Origin: Firmicutes bacterium CAG:882
GTDB lineage: Bacteria; Bacillota; Clostridia; Lachnospirales; Lachnospiraceae
Assembly: GCA_000435595.1 (NCBI GenBank)
Contig: FR895374.1
Location: 1 to 10,766 of the forward strand
Length of the DNA: 10,766 nucleotides
Direction of reading: 5' to 3'
This document shows, one piece after another, positions 1-6,118 of this stretch; within the stretch, counting starts at the first letter, position 1, and every line of letters starts with the position of its first letter. The translations under genes and the position numbers were made by a program. The notes below the pieces were generated by a model. That model did not search any database. It was given only the letters and a program-made list of their open reading frames with translations, and was not told the origin of the DNA.

Positions 1-2
1 AT

Positions 3-185
3 TTACAAATCAATATTCCTTACGAGTGAGTCAATCACCGCCGTTGTGCGGTGATGCTCAGACCGGGCGACGCTGTCAACCGACAGCGAGGTATCATTGA
101 CGATCTCTTTGTGGGAGCGGCAACCGACCAAAAAGGCGGTTGCGGCGAGAGCAAAGAGCAGATAGGAATGGCGATAGCGTTTCAT
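3..185 (-). CDS. Small lipoprotein of the lysis cassette (spanin-like candidate)
   Basis: A 60-aa protein that begins with a basic stretch (KRYRH), continues with a hydrophobic segment at residues 8-19, and has a lipobox L-V-G-C with the lipidated cysteine at residue 22. It should therefore be exported and anchored as a lipoprotein. The rest is polar (HKEIVNDTSLSVDSVARSEH). Its ATG overlaps the amidase TGA in an ATGA junction, so it is translationally coupled to the lysis genes. Position after holin and amidase and small size suggest an Rz1-like outer-membrane spanin subunit, but no partner Rz is visible and I cannot show homology. The TAA lies 3 bases from the window edge, so I cannot tell whether this is full length or an early stop in a longer gene. 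Confidence 0.7.
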   Translation of the reverse strand: MKRYRHSYLLFALAATAFLVGCRSHKEIVNDTSLSVDSVARSEHHRTTAVIDSLVRNIDL

Positions 186-592
186 AGGTCTTTATACTCT
201 TTGGTAGCGTCGAATGACGGACAGGCTTTGTTAGCAAAATCGCGGTGGCCGTGAATAGCGGCTACCGTGTATTTTGCCTTTAACTCACGAAGCAGCTTCA
301 AAAGTGCAGCCTTTTGAGCGTCTGTCCGTGTATCTTTCGGGGTCTTGCCGTCTGCGGCACAGCCTCCGATGTAGCAAACTCCGATAGAGTTTGCGTTATG
401 ACCCGTGCAGTGTGCGCCGACCTGACTCTCAGGTCTGCCACAATGAACCGAGCCATCGCGATAGATTACATAATGATAGCCGATGCAGCGGAAACCGCGC
501 TGACGATGCCAGCTGTCAATCTGTTGGACGGTGAAGTCCTTGCCCTCCTGCGTAGCGGCGCAATGGACGATGATTTCGTTAATTTTCCTCAT
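182..592 (-). CDS. Phage endolysin, N-acetylmuramoyl-L-alanine amidase (Amidase_2/PGRP fold)
   Basis: A 136-aa zinc amidase expected to cleave the bond between N-acetylmuramic acid and L-alanine in peptidoglycan. The family signature is complete: IIVHCAAT with His10, the central YHYVIYRDG at residues 39-47, the VGAHCTGHNANSIGVCYIGG block at 58-77, then HGHRDF with His116 and KACPSFD with Cys124. The spacing of His116 to Cys124 equals that of the T7 lysozyme zinc ligands (His122/Cys130), and Lys122 sits where the T7 catalytic Lys128 would be. There is no signal peptide, so export should depend on the holin gene, whose end overlaps this start by 14 nt. The downstream lipoprotein overlaps the stop. 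The length is typical for single-domain Bacteroidales phage amidases. Confidence 0.95.
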   Translation of the reverse strand: MRKINEIIVHCAATQEGKDFTVQQIDSWHRQRGFRCIGYHYVIYRDGSVHCGRPESQVGAHCTGHNANSIGVCYIGGCAADGKTPKDTRTDAQKAALLKLLRELKAKYTVAAIHGHRDFANKACPSFDATKEYKDL

Positions 593-809
593 GTGATTTG
601 GTGTTGTTGGTGTTATACTGATAGTGATATTTCATGCCGAAAACCGCGCCCGCGAAAGTGAGAATTTCGCCAAAAGCCACGAGGACGGAGTCGTGGATTT
701 CGCCGGGCGGTGGCACAATAAAACCTGCTACCAATAGGCCGCATCCGACCACGATAAGAAAAATAGCGGAAAGGAGCGTGATTGTTGGTTTATGTTTGCG
801 AATTTCCAT
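579..809 (-). CDS. Holin-like small membrane protein
   Basis: A 76-aa protein with a short basic N-terminus (MEIRKHKP), a hydrophobic helix at about residues 9-32, a short loop containing PPPGEIHD, a second hydrophobic helix at about 42-59, and a polar tail ending KSHEEN. Two membrane helices, small size and a 14-nt overlap with the endolysin gene fit a class II-type holin that would let the amidase reach the cell wall. I infer this from topology and position only, since holins share little sequence. The gene is preceded by a structured spacer without an evident TAnnTTTG promoter, so it is probably expressed from the upstream tail transcript. Confidence 0.65.
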   Translation of the reverse strand: MEIRKHKPTITLLSAIFLIVVGCGLLVAGFIVPPPGEIHDSVLVAFGEILTFAGAVFGMKYHYQYNTNNTKSHEEN

Positions 810-861
810 TGTAATATATTGTGTATGTGAGATATTATTGCTAATTTTGCGATAGTAAGTG

Positions 862-931
862 AAGACAAGCTAATCAACCCGGACACCTCTCAACGAAGTA
901 AAGCCAAGCTAAGAAAAATGTACACCTCTCA
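862..931. repeat. Two imperfect copies of a 31-nt repeat, 39-nt period
   Basis: Copies at 862-892 and 901-931 share AAG(a/c)CAAGCTAA at one end and ACACCTCTCA at the other, with a diverged centre (24 of 31 positions match by eye). The start-to-start distance is 39 nt. On the transcribed minus strand they read TGAGAGGTGT...TTAGCTTG. They lie between the hairpin array and the holin gene. A 13-codon period would be compatible with a former peptide repeat, but no convincing ORF runs through them. Confidence 0.6.
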
Positions 932-940
932 GGTATGCGA

Positions 941-1067
941 GATAGCATCTCCTTATGGGCTATCGGCGTCGCAGTATTCCGGATAGCAGTCCCAGTAGGT
1001 TTCCTCCGGGCTATCATGTGAGCCGTTTATGAGATAGCAGTCCCCGAAGCGCAAGCTCCGGGCTATC
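941..1067 (-). repeat. Array of three related RNA hairpins between tail gene and holin
   Basis: Three stem-loops have closing stems GATAG(C)/(G)CTATC at 1067-1033, 1015-982 and 964-941 (minus-strand order). The first two share the same plan: GATAG, then CCC, a variable apical part, GGG, an unpaired (G)ACTG bulge on the 3' side, then CTATC. The first is strong, with eight inner pairs, a UUGC tetraloop and five outer pairs. The third is shorter and degenerate. On the plus strand the copy at 1033-1067 is followed by a T run, but no plus-strand gene ends there, so a terminator role on that strand has no obvious client. Confidence 0.7.
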
Positions 1068-1105
1068 TTTTTTATAGGGGTATGTGTTATCGTGAGAAGT
1101 GCCAT
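953..1105 (-). CDS. Possible 50-aa acidic Cys-rich small protein overlapping the tail gene end
   Basis: A short ORF starts at an ATG 19 nt inside the end of the tail gene, in another frame, and stops with TAA at 953-955. The predicted peptide begins MALLTITHTPIKKIARS. It ends with an acidic, cysteine- and tyrosine-containing tail in which DCY occurs twice (GDCYL and WDCYP), followed by EYCDADSP. The ORF runs through two of the three hairpins, so its composition may simply reflect the RNA structure. The start overlap is typical of coupled phage genes, but I see no clear ribosome binding site. I do not recognise the protein and list it as possible only. Confidence 0.25.
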   Translation of the reverse strand: MALLTITHTPIKKIARSLRFGDCYLINGSHDSPEETYWDCYPEYCDADSP

Positions 1106-2097
1106 GTTTCCATTGCCGGATTATATACGATTGAGAACTCGGCAAGCGAGCTTACGAGGTTGGCGATTGAGATGCGCGAGCGTCCCGGCAAGATTTGTTT
1201 GGCGAAGCCGATAGCGAAGCGGAAACGCAACATCCGATGTTTCTTTGCGTTCTTGGGGTCGAGCATACAGACACAGGAACGCCCCCACGCAACGAACGGT
1301 GTGCCATCCCTGCGTTTGAAAGTCTTTATGATGGTTTCGGGCGTGTATGCGTATGCGTTTGCCGGTTCGCAATAATGAATATGTGAGTTGGCGCTGAACA
1401 TCAGATAATTTCCTGTGTCGATTTTGACCGTATAGCACGAACCGAACAGATTCCACCCTTTGCGCTTGTCGCAATACTTTTTCCGTGGTTCACCTGCCGC
1501 AATGGCTACTTTGTCGCCCCACTGATTGCGCTTGCGCGTGTTCCGAAAGAGATATGGCACATATCCGTCGGCCACAAGCTGCTGTGCACCTAACAGACGG
1601 AGTCGCCCATTCTCGGTGACAACCGAGATTTGGGCAGTATTATAAAGTCCTTTCGAGTCTTCGGTCATACCGAGTTTGGCTTGAATTTCATCAAGCAATT
1701 TGCTAATTTCGGAGATAGCCTTGCGAGCGTTGTTAAGGTCGATAACCTGCTGCGCTCGCATCGCTCCGGCTCGTTCGGTCGTGGCCTGTTGTATGAAAAG
1801 ATTGTTGGTATAAGTGCCGATTGAGCCGTTGGCAAGGTCAACGGTCTTGATGTTGGCCAGAATATGGTTGCGGTCGGCTTGCCCTTGTTGAATAGAAACG
1901 AGTGCTTGACCGGCTGCTTTGAAGCCGTCAAGCAATTTCTTGATAGTATCGACGGTATCGGAAGTACCTGCGGTGGCTATAAGGTCTGCAAGACGTTGCA
2001 GAATATAGCCGAGCGATTCGGGAGTGATTGCGTCCTTGGCTTTCAAGGCGCGAAACTCAGTAATGAGTTGGGATATTGATTTTGTATCGATAGCCAT
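1087..2097 (-). CDS. Phage tail/fibre-type structural protein
   Basis: A 336-aa protein starting MAIDTKSISQL. The N-terminal half (about residues 1-150) is predicted helical and rich in Ala, Gln, Leu and Asp, with an NNLFIQQATTERAGAMRAQQV segment like the 'ATTERAG' joints of Bacteroidales phage fibre and tail proteins. The C-terminal half (about 160-336) is richer in aromatic residues, Cys and basic residues, and could be the exposed domain. A start 39 nt upstream (2136) is possible in frame, but the promoter -7 box (2119-2126) lies inside that extension. The start at 2097 is therefore preferred, giving a leader of about 15-18 nt. The start codon sits in the arm of a palindrome. Position after the head-tail genes and before lysis fits a late tail or receptor-binding protein; the exact role is inferred. 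Confidence 0.7.
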   Translation of the reverse strand: MAIDTKSISQLITEFRALKAKDAITPESLGYILQRLADLIATAGTSDTVDTIKKLLDGFKAAGQALVSIQQGQADRNHILANIKTVDLANGSIGTYTNNLFIQQATTERAGAMRAQQVIDLNNARKAISEISKLLDEIQAKLGMTEDSKGLYNTAQISVVTENGRLRLLGAQQLVADGYVPYLFRNTRKRNQWGDKVAIAAGEPRKKYCDKRKGWNLFGSCYTVKIDTGNYLMFSANSHIHYCEPANAYAYTPETIIKTFKRRDGTPFVAWGRSCVCMLDPKNAKKHRMLRFRFAIGFAKQILPGRSRISIANLVSSLAEFSIVYNPAMETWHFSR

Positions 2098-2134
2098 AAC
2101 GATGCTGATTTGATACAGCAAAGTTATGGCTATC
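2089..2134 (-). promoter_or_regulatory. Palindrome spanning start codon and -7 box of tail gene
   Basis: GATAGCCATAAC (2089-2100) and GTTATGGCTATC (2123-2134) are perfect 12-bp inverted repeats. Inside them TGCTG (2103-2107) pairs with CAGCA (2116-2120), leaving a 2x2 internal loop and an 8-nt apical loop at 2108-2115. On the minus strand one arm holds most of the -7 element TAACTTTG and the other holds the ATG at 2097-2095. The expected transcription start falls in the loop. It could be an operator, a translational switch, or both. Confidence 0.7.
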
Positions 2135-2154
2135 ACTATACAGACGAAAAGACA
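2119..2154 (-). promoter_or_regulatory. Promoter of the tail gene (shared phage element)
   Basis: On the minus strand TGTCTTTT (2154-2147) is followed after 20 nt by TAACTTTG (2126-2119), matching the Bacteroidetes -7 consensus TAnnTTTG with a T-rich -33. The same TGTGTCTTTTCG block and spacing occur before the portal gene, and TGTCTTTT with the same spacing before the 370-aa gene. Confidence 0.75.
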
Positions 2155-2166
2155 CAGAAAGCAAGG

Positions 2167-2601
2167 TCAGAGTGTCACTGACCTGCGCATAATATCGGGA
2201 TTGAGGGCGTTGGAAACTGCCCGACAAAATTCTTGTCCGAGGCTGTCGGCATAAAATTCCTGAATGTTCATCACGGAGGCATAATACTTGCGAGAGAACC
2301 AACGCTTGCGTTTGCGACCGTTGGCTTTGCCAATGTCGCCGGGGTTTCCTCGCGGAGTATTGCGTCCCGTACCATAATCCACAAACAAGCCGTATGTATT
2401 GAAGGCTTGTGAAAGTGTAATGTCAATGAACTTTCCGTCGGCAGTCATGGAGATGCCGACCGTTGAGCGGTACAACGCTCCTGTGTCTACCGCACCGAGC
2501 AGGGCAATTTGTTCGCGCCATATCTTAACCATAGTGGCATTGAAGGCCGAAACATACTTACGTCGGGCTTCAAGCAGTTCATCATTTCCACTCATCGGCA
2601 T
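2167..2601 (-). CDS. HK97 gp10-like head-tail/tail completion protein
   Basis: A 144-aa protein. Around residues 35-47 it has LGAVDTGALYRST, the TGAL-containing motif typical of the HK97 gp10 family, and around 69-80 TYGLFVDYGTGR, matching the family's YG-x-F-V-(D/E)-Y-G-T-G core. A basic segment RKRKRW follows at about 96-101. Members of this family join the finished head to the tail or close the tail tube end. The start overlaps the stop of the 169-aa gene by 20 nt; an internal ATG at 2595 is an equally good start. The product is followed by the separately promoted tail gene, so this is the last gene of the portal operon. Confidence 0.75.
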   Translation of the reverse strand: MPMSGNDELLEARRKYVSAFNATMVKIWREQIALLGAVDTGALYRSTVGISMTADGKFIDITLSQAFNTYGLFVDYGTGRNTPRGNPGDIGKANGRKRKRWFSRKYYASVMNIQEFYADSLGQEFCRAVSNALNPDIMRRSVTL

Positions 2602-3091
2602 TGTATCTTAAATCGGTGTAGACATCTACGGCGATCTGGAAATATGCGCAAGCGCAGCCGGAGAAAAAATATCGGTCAATCTCGTTGAACGATATTCGAG
2701 GGTCGATATAGATGCAGTTCTGCTCTAATCTGACCCTTTCGAGGATGAGTTTCGACATGAATTGTCGGAACAGCTCGCGCATAGTTTCCATACACTCCGA
2801 ACGAGCCGACATATCTTCGGCTGCGTGGCGCATGGCGAGGAAAACGGTTTTTACTCGTCGCGTCCTCGGTGTGTTGTTTAACTCGGTATAGCCGTCGGCT
2901 ATATCGCTGACGCAGCAGAAAGCAGATGTGGTCTGCATCTGAGCGAGTGCTTCCTCGAAGCCCTCCAAACCGCTGACGCGACAAAACAGGAAATTTTCAG
3001 CGTTGGCGAGATTGTTGGTGGCGCAAAGATTTTCAAAGAAAAGCGATGCGTCCAAACATCCGAGTAAATGAGCAGATGAGTTATTTCCCAT
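2582..3091 (-). CDS. Phage structural-region protein of unknown function (169 aa)
   Basis: A 169-aa protein beginning MGNNSSAHLLGCL. The frame is open for 12 more codons upstream, but the ATG at 3091 gives the compact overlap expected in this operon: the ATG lies in the last codons of the 249-aa gene. It has no signal peptide or membrane helix. The sequence is unusually rich in Cys for a phage head protein (LGCLD, FENLCAT, FLFCRV, FCCVSD, SGCACAY) and has a helical middle part (TMRELFRQFMSKLILERVR). By order (portal, connector, 249 aa, this, gp10-like) it should be a head-completion or tail-terminator protein, but that rests on position alone. Confidence 0.7.
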   Translation of the reverse strand: MGNNSSAHLLGCLDASLFFENLCATNNLANAENFLFCRVSGLEGFEEALAQMQTTSAFCCVSDIADGYTELNNTPRTRRVKTVFLAMRHAAEDMSARSECMETMRELFRQFMSKLILERVRLEQNCIYIDPRISFNEIDRYFFSGCACAYFQIAVDVYTDLRYNADEWK

Positions 3092-3830
3092 TGGTGCTGA
3101 TTTTAGCGTTGAGTTCCTTGTATTCACGTGCTTGTGCGTTTAACTCCGTTAAAGCACGGTGCGTATCGAGGGCGAGGACTTCGGCCTCTTTGGTGATGTC
3201 GCCTTTGGTGAGCGCACGGATTTGTGCGTTCATAGCGTCCTCGACAGATGGAGCGGACGAGCCGAGCAGGTTGCCGTCGTCGACACCGGCCAACGGCTGA
3301 AAAAAGTCGGAGTATTTCTTCGACAGCGTTTCTTTCAGTGAGGCGAACCAGTAGAAGATGTTGATACGTTCCGATGGTTTGAATGTCATAGACTTGCCGT
3401 AGAGCGTTGCTCCGAGTTCATCGAGGAGATTGTCGTCTTGTGTGGCGAGATACCCTTGATAGAGGTTATCGCAGATGATGTATGTTTCAAATGGTACACC
3501 CTCGAAGTCAGCCGAAAGTGCTTGCTGGCGGTTGATTTTCGAGATGCGAACAGGAACGGTCGGCAGTGAGCCGAGCCAGTCGAGATGCGGCAGCAACTCT
3601 GCGAGGGTCACGGGTGTAACCTCGAAAAGCAACTTTCCTTTCTTCAAAATGTATGAGCCGGTTTCCTGACGGCCTATAACCTTTGTGCCGCTCCAACGGA
3701 GCAAACAAATGGTCTTTATCTCGTCTGTGGTATGTTCTGCGGCAATGAGTTCGTAGACATAGCGGAGGCGTTTGTCGCCAAGTTCTTGCCAGTCTTGCGG
3801 CAAGATGAAATTGATAGAGATTGTCTGCAT
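3081..3830 (-). CDS. Conserved-type phage structural-region protein (249 aa)
   Basis: A 249-aa soluble protein that I cannot assign to a named family. The N-terminus (ISINFILPQDWQELGDKRLRY) is a short strand followed by a helix. The middle has mixed strands and helices including FEVTPVTLAELLPHLDWLG. The C-terminal 60 residues are strongly helical and charged (ALTKGDITKEAEVLALDTHRAL and a run of Glu, Lys and Ala), suggesting a coiled coil or scaffold-like tail. It starts 18 nt after the connector gene stop and its end overlaps the start of the 169-aa gene, so it belongs to the portal operon. A head-tail or neck role is inferred from position. Confidence 0.75.
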   Translation of the reverse strand: MQTISINFILPQDWQELGDKRLRYVYELIAAEHTTDEIKTICLLRWSGTKVIGRQETGSYILKKGKLLFEVTPVTLAELLPHLDWLGSLPTVPVRISKINRQQALSADFEGVPFETYIICDNLYQGYLATQDDNLLDELGATLYGKSMTFKPSERINIFYWFASLKETLSKKYSDFFQPLAGVDDGNLLGSSAPSVEDAMNAQIRALTKGDITKEAEVLALDTHRALTELNAQAREYKELNAKISTNGK

Positions 3831-3848
3831 ATTGAGAAAGATTTGATG

Positions 3849-4685
3849 TTAAAAGAAATAGCCTGTCGATTTCTTTTTGTTACGGAATACAGGCGGTGAG
3901 AATAATTCGGCGGTGGCGGAATGATGCCAATCGGGAAACTCGTCCTCGTCCTGACGGATATAGTTCACTATATCGGCAAGGCGACGAGTGCTGAATGTTC
4001 CGGCTGTCAGATAGCCCACGATTTGGGCTTTGACTTGCCGAACAACCTCTCGCCTTTTCGGGGTCAGATCTCCGCGCAGGTTTTCGGAGCGGAGTGCTGA
4101 CATAAGCTCCGGCGACAGCCATTCTTCGGCTAACGATGCTTCAAGGTCTATGACCTGCGAGCGGAGTTCGAGATACTTCTCCCACATGGAGCCGGTGGCT
4201 TCGCCGACGGCATCGACAATGCCGAGGTCAGGGAAAAGTGTTGCACCGAAGAAGTCGGCTTGTGAAGATGAGAGCCACTTGCTTGCCCCGACGAGTTCGG
4301 GCAGAAGTGCGGCGATGCAGTCGTCGCGGTGGCTCAACATCGAGCCGACGAGCCTGTCTACACGCGACTTAGATGCCGGGGCGAGATTCTGAGTGCTGAC
4401 AACTCCGAAGCCATTCGGAGTAAGCACGATGTCGAACGAGGGAATTGCACGGCGCAGAGCATCGGCAACAACGAGGCGGCTGCACAATATCTTGATATTG
4501 TTGCTGTCGGTGTAGCCACAGATGGTGTTAAACGTACATTCCGAAGTGAAAGTAGTCTTTACCCAGTCTTCGGCAAGGTCGAGAAAGTGCGCGAGCCTTT
4601 CGATAAAGGGCGTTTCGCCCTTGACCGTGGCGATTATGTTGGGGATATGGGCGCGTAACTGCGCCTCAGTCGTTATCAGTTTCAT
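3849..4685 (-). CDS. DUF6712-like head-tail connector candidate
   Basis: A 278-aa protein starting MKLITTEAQLRAHIPN. The N-terminal third has helices with KGETPFIERLAHFLDLAEDWV, followed by a CTFNTICGYTDSN segment and a helix CSRLVVADALRRAIPSFDIVLTPNGFGVVS. This layout, immediately after the portal gene, matches what I remember of the DUF6712 family in Bacteroides prophages, which resembles head-tail adaptor proteins. I make that link from memory of the pattern, not from a search. The C-terminal part (about 190-270) has a helical RRLADIVNYIRQDEDEFPDWHHS. The gene begins 45 nt after the portal stop, with a repeat-bearing spacer between them. Confidence 0.7.
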   Translation of the reverse strand: MKLITTEAQLRAHIPNIIATVKGETPFIERLAHFLDLAEDWVKTTFTSECTFNTICGYTDSNNIKILCSRLVVADALRRAIPSFDIVLTPNGFGVVSTQNLAPASKSRVDRLVGSMLSHRDDCIAALLPELVGASKWLSSSQADFFGATLFPDLGIVDAVGEATGSMWEKYLELRSQVIDLEASLAEEWLSPELMSALRSENLRGDLTPKRREVVRQVKAQIVGYLTAGTFSTRRLADIVNYIRQDEDEFPDWHHSATAELFSPPVFRNKKKSTGYFF

Positions 4686-4689
4686 AAAA

Positions 4690-4780
4690 GGAACGAGTTA
4701 AGAGTTAAGAGGTACGAGGATTGAAAAAGATTAAGGGTTAGGCGCATCTCGTCCCTCGTTCCCCTTAACTCGTACCTCTC
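4690..4780. repeat. Inverted GAGTTAAG/GTACGAG repeats around the portal stop codon
   Basis: The left block (4691-4719) holds GAACGAGTTAAG, AGTTAAG and AGGTACGAGG. The right block (4748-4780) holds the complementary CCTCGTTCC, CTTAACTCGT and CGTACCTCTCG in a different order. They can pair in more than one register. The right block encodes the portal C-terminal tail REVRVKGNEGRD and the left block forms the spacer before the next gene. It may be a simple-sequence insertion or an attenuating hairpin between portal and connector. Confidence 0.6.
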
Positions 4781-6059
4781 GTGCGTCCTGATGTTCGTCC
4801 AGAGTTGTAAGTTGGATGAATGGCACGTCTACCGTCACGCCCTGCCAACCGTTAAAGCGGATGATGATACGATGGACGGTAAAGAGCAGGTCGTGATACG
4901 GTTTCTGAAGGGCTTGGGCGATGGTGTACAGCTCGCGCTTGTCAGAGCCGGAGTTATTACTTTGGGCTTTGCCGGGGACTGAACCGACAAGGTTACTATG
5001 CACACGCATAGTAAAGCATATCATATTGATTGCTTCCTGTATGTCGGTTTCCCAGTCGCCGCCCTCCTTGCTGTCATCAATTTTGTTGATGACAACGTCG
5101 TGCTGTTCCTTGCCGTCGGGGGTAACATAGAAAGTGGAGAACCAGGCTTTGCCGCTGTTCTCCGCACCGGTCAGGAAGTCGAGTATCTGTTGCTTCTCGC
5201 GCACGATGCGCTCCTGTTGCTTTCGGCGGTCGGTAATGCCCTCGGCACGAAATATTGATTCCCAATATTTCGCCCCGACCTCGATGTGATACTTAATTGG
5301 CGCGGAATTGCGGAGCTTCGCTTCTTTGGCAATTCCGATAAGTTGTTTGATGTTGTACCACTTTCCGCGAAAGAGAGCGGCATAGTAAGGTATGGGATAA
5401 TAAGTGCTATCGACTGTCGGAATCCGGCTGACGATGGCGAACTTGCGACAGCGAGTTTTTTTGGCAAGCCTTTCCTGAAGGTCTTGCCACGGAGCTGACG
5501 TGTCGAGAAGGTCTATCTCCTCGATGTCGTTGCGCGACGAGATAGACTTTCGCCAGTTGGCGTAAAGGATTTTGGGAATACGACCGTGTCGGTCAGCCGG
5601 GGTGAAGCGACAATAGCAGGCTTCCTTTCTCAACAGCCGGACGATGCGCGAGCCGTCCTCGTTGAGAATAAGCACAGACACGGCGAAGCCGAAGTGCTTA
5701 AAGTCCTGACAGATGCCGAGAAAGTAAGCGGCGAGGTCGTTGTCAAGAGTGAAGTCCTCGACTGCACTCTTGACGGCAGCGGAGGCTTCGGCGACGCAGT
5801 ATTGCAAGCCGGATCCGTAGCAGACCTCGGCGTTGAAACATTGGCAGGTTGCCAAAGTTTCGTCTTTCTCGACGAGCGCGAGCAAGTCGAACGGCATTTG
5901 ATTGTCGCCACCCCACGGGATATAAGAGAGAGTATCGTCAACGATGGTCGGCACAATATCCACGTCCTCCTTGAATACGGACGAGGAATTGACAGTGAAC
6001 GCGGCGCGGGCCTCGAAGCCCGGCAGCGTTTCAACGGAGTTATAATTAAGAAAGTCCAT
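4731..6059 (-). CDS. Phage portal protein
   Basis: A 442-aa protein with the general course of a portal. An N-terminal wing contains YIPWGGDNQMPFDLLALVEK (about 47-66), then the FNAEVCYGSGLQ and FLGICQDFKHFGFAVSVLIL segments. A central part holds YYPIPYYAALFRGKWYNIKQ (about 215-234). A long charged helix (RKQQERIVREKQQILDFL) precedes the late VHSNLVGSVPGKAQSNNSGSDKREL region, which resembles the C-terminal clip/stem sequence of portals, followed by helices up to about 420. Portals form the dodecameric ring through which DNA enters and leaves the head. The adjacent connector and gp10-like genes support the call. The last 15 or so residues come from a simple repeat and look tacked on. The ATG is at the arm of a 15-bp palindrome, 20 nt after a TAACTTTG box. 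Confidence 0.8.
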   Translation of the reverse strand: MDFLNYNSVETLPGFEARAAFTVNSSSVFKEDVDIVPTIVDDTLSYIPWGGDNQMPFDLLALVEKDETLATCQCFNAEVCYGSGLQYCVAEASAAVKSAVEDFTLDNDLAAYFLGICQDFKHFGFAVSVLILNEDGSRIVRLLRKEACYCRFTPADRHGRIPKILYANWRKSISSRNDIEEIDLLDTSAPWQDLQERLAKKTRCRKFAIVSRIPTVDSTYYPIPYYAALFRGKWYNIKQLIGIAKEAKLRNSAPIKYHIEVGAKYWESIFRAEGITDRRKQQERIVREKQQILDFLTGAENSGKAWFSTFYVTPDGKEQHDVVINKIDDSKEGGDWETDIQEAINMICFTMRVHSNLVGSVPGKAQSNNSGSDKRELYTIAQALQKPYHDLLFTVHRIIIRFNGWQGVTVDVPFIQLTTLDEHQDAREVRVKGNEGRDAPNP

Positions 6060-6091
6060 AACTTTGAGTATGATAGCTCAAAGTTATGGAC
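6054..6091 (-). promoter_or_regulatory. Perfect 15-bp palindrome over portal start codon and -7 box
   Basis: GTCCATAACTTTGAG (6054-6068) and CTCAAAGTTATGGAC (6077-6091) are perfectly complementary with an 8-nt loop (6069-6076). On the minus strand the 5' arm contains TAACTTTG and the 3' arm contains the portal ATG at 6059-6057. Transcription from the overlapping promoter should begin in or near the loop and so omit the 5' arm. Confidence 0.85.
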
Positions 6092-6114
6092 TCTATAAGG
6101 TACGCGAAAAGACA
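6079..6114 (-). promoter_or_regulatory. Promoter of the portal operon (shared phage element)
   Basis: On the minus strand TGTCTTTT (6114-6107), 20 nt, then TAACTTTG (6086-6079). It is nearly the same as the element before the tail gene, including the flanking TGTGTCTTTTCG. It lies just past the stop of the cargo gene. Confidence 0.75.
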
Positions 6115-6118
6115 CAAG

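Noticed and set aside
941..1067. CRISPR array
   Set aside because: Only three units of unequal length and spacing (41 and 51 nt), with variable inner parts and no cas genes; they are hairpins, not identical repeats with spacers.
2098..2136. Upstream start for the tail gene at 2136
   Set aside because: The promoter -7 box lies within this extension, so the main transcript would not contain that start codon.
4030..4392. Plus-strand ORF (120 codons) opposite the connector gene
   Set aside because: Serine- and arginine-rich antisense frame with no known motif; a shadow of the minus-strand gene.
5586..6098. Long plus-strand ORF (170 codons) opposite the portal gene
   Set aside because: It lies wholly antisense to the portal coding sequence, has no promoter or recognisable domain, and its composition is what the reverse frame of a real gene would give.
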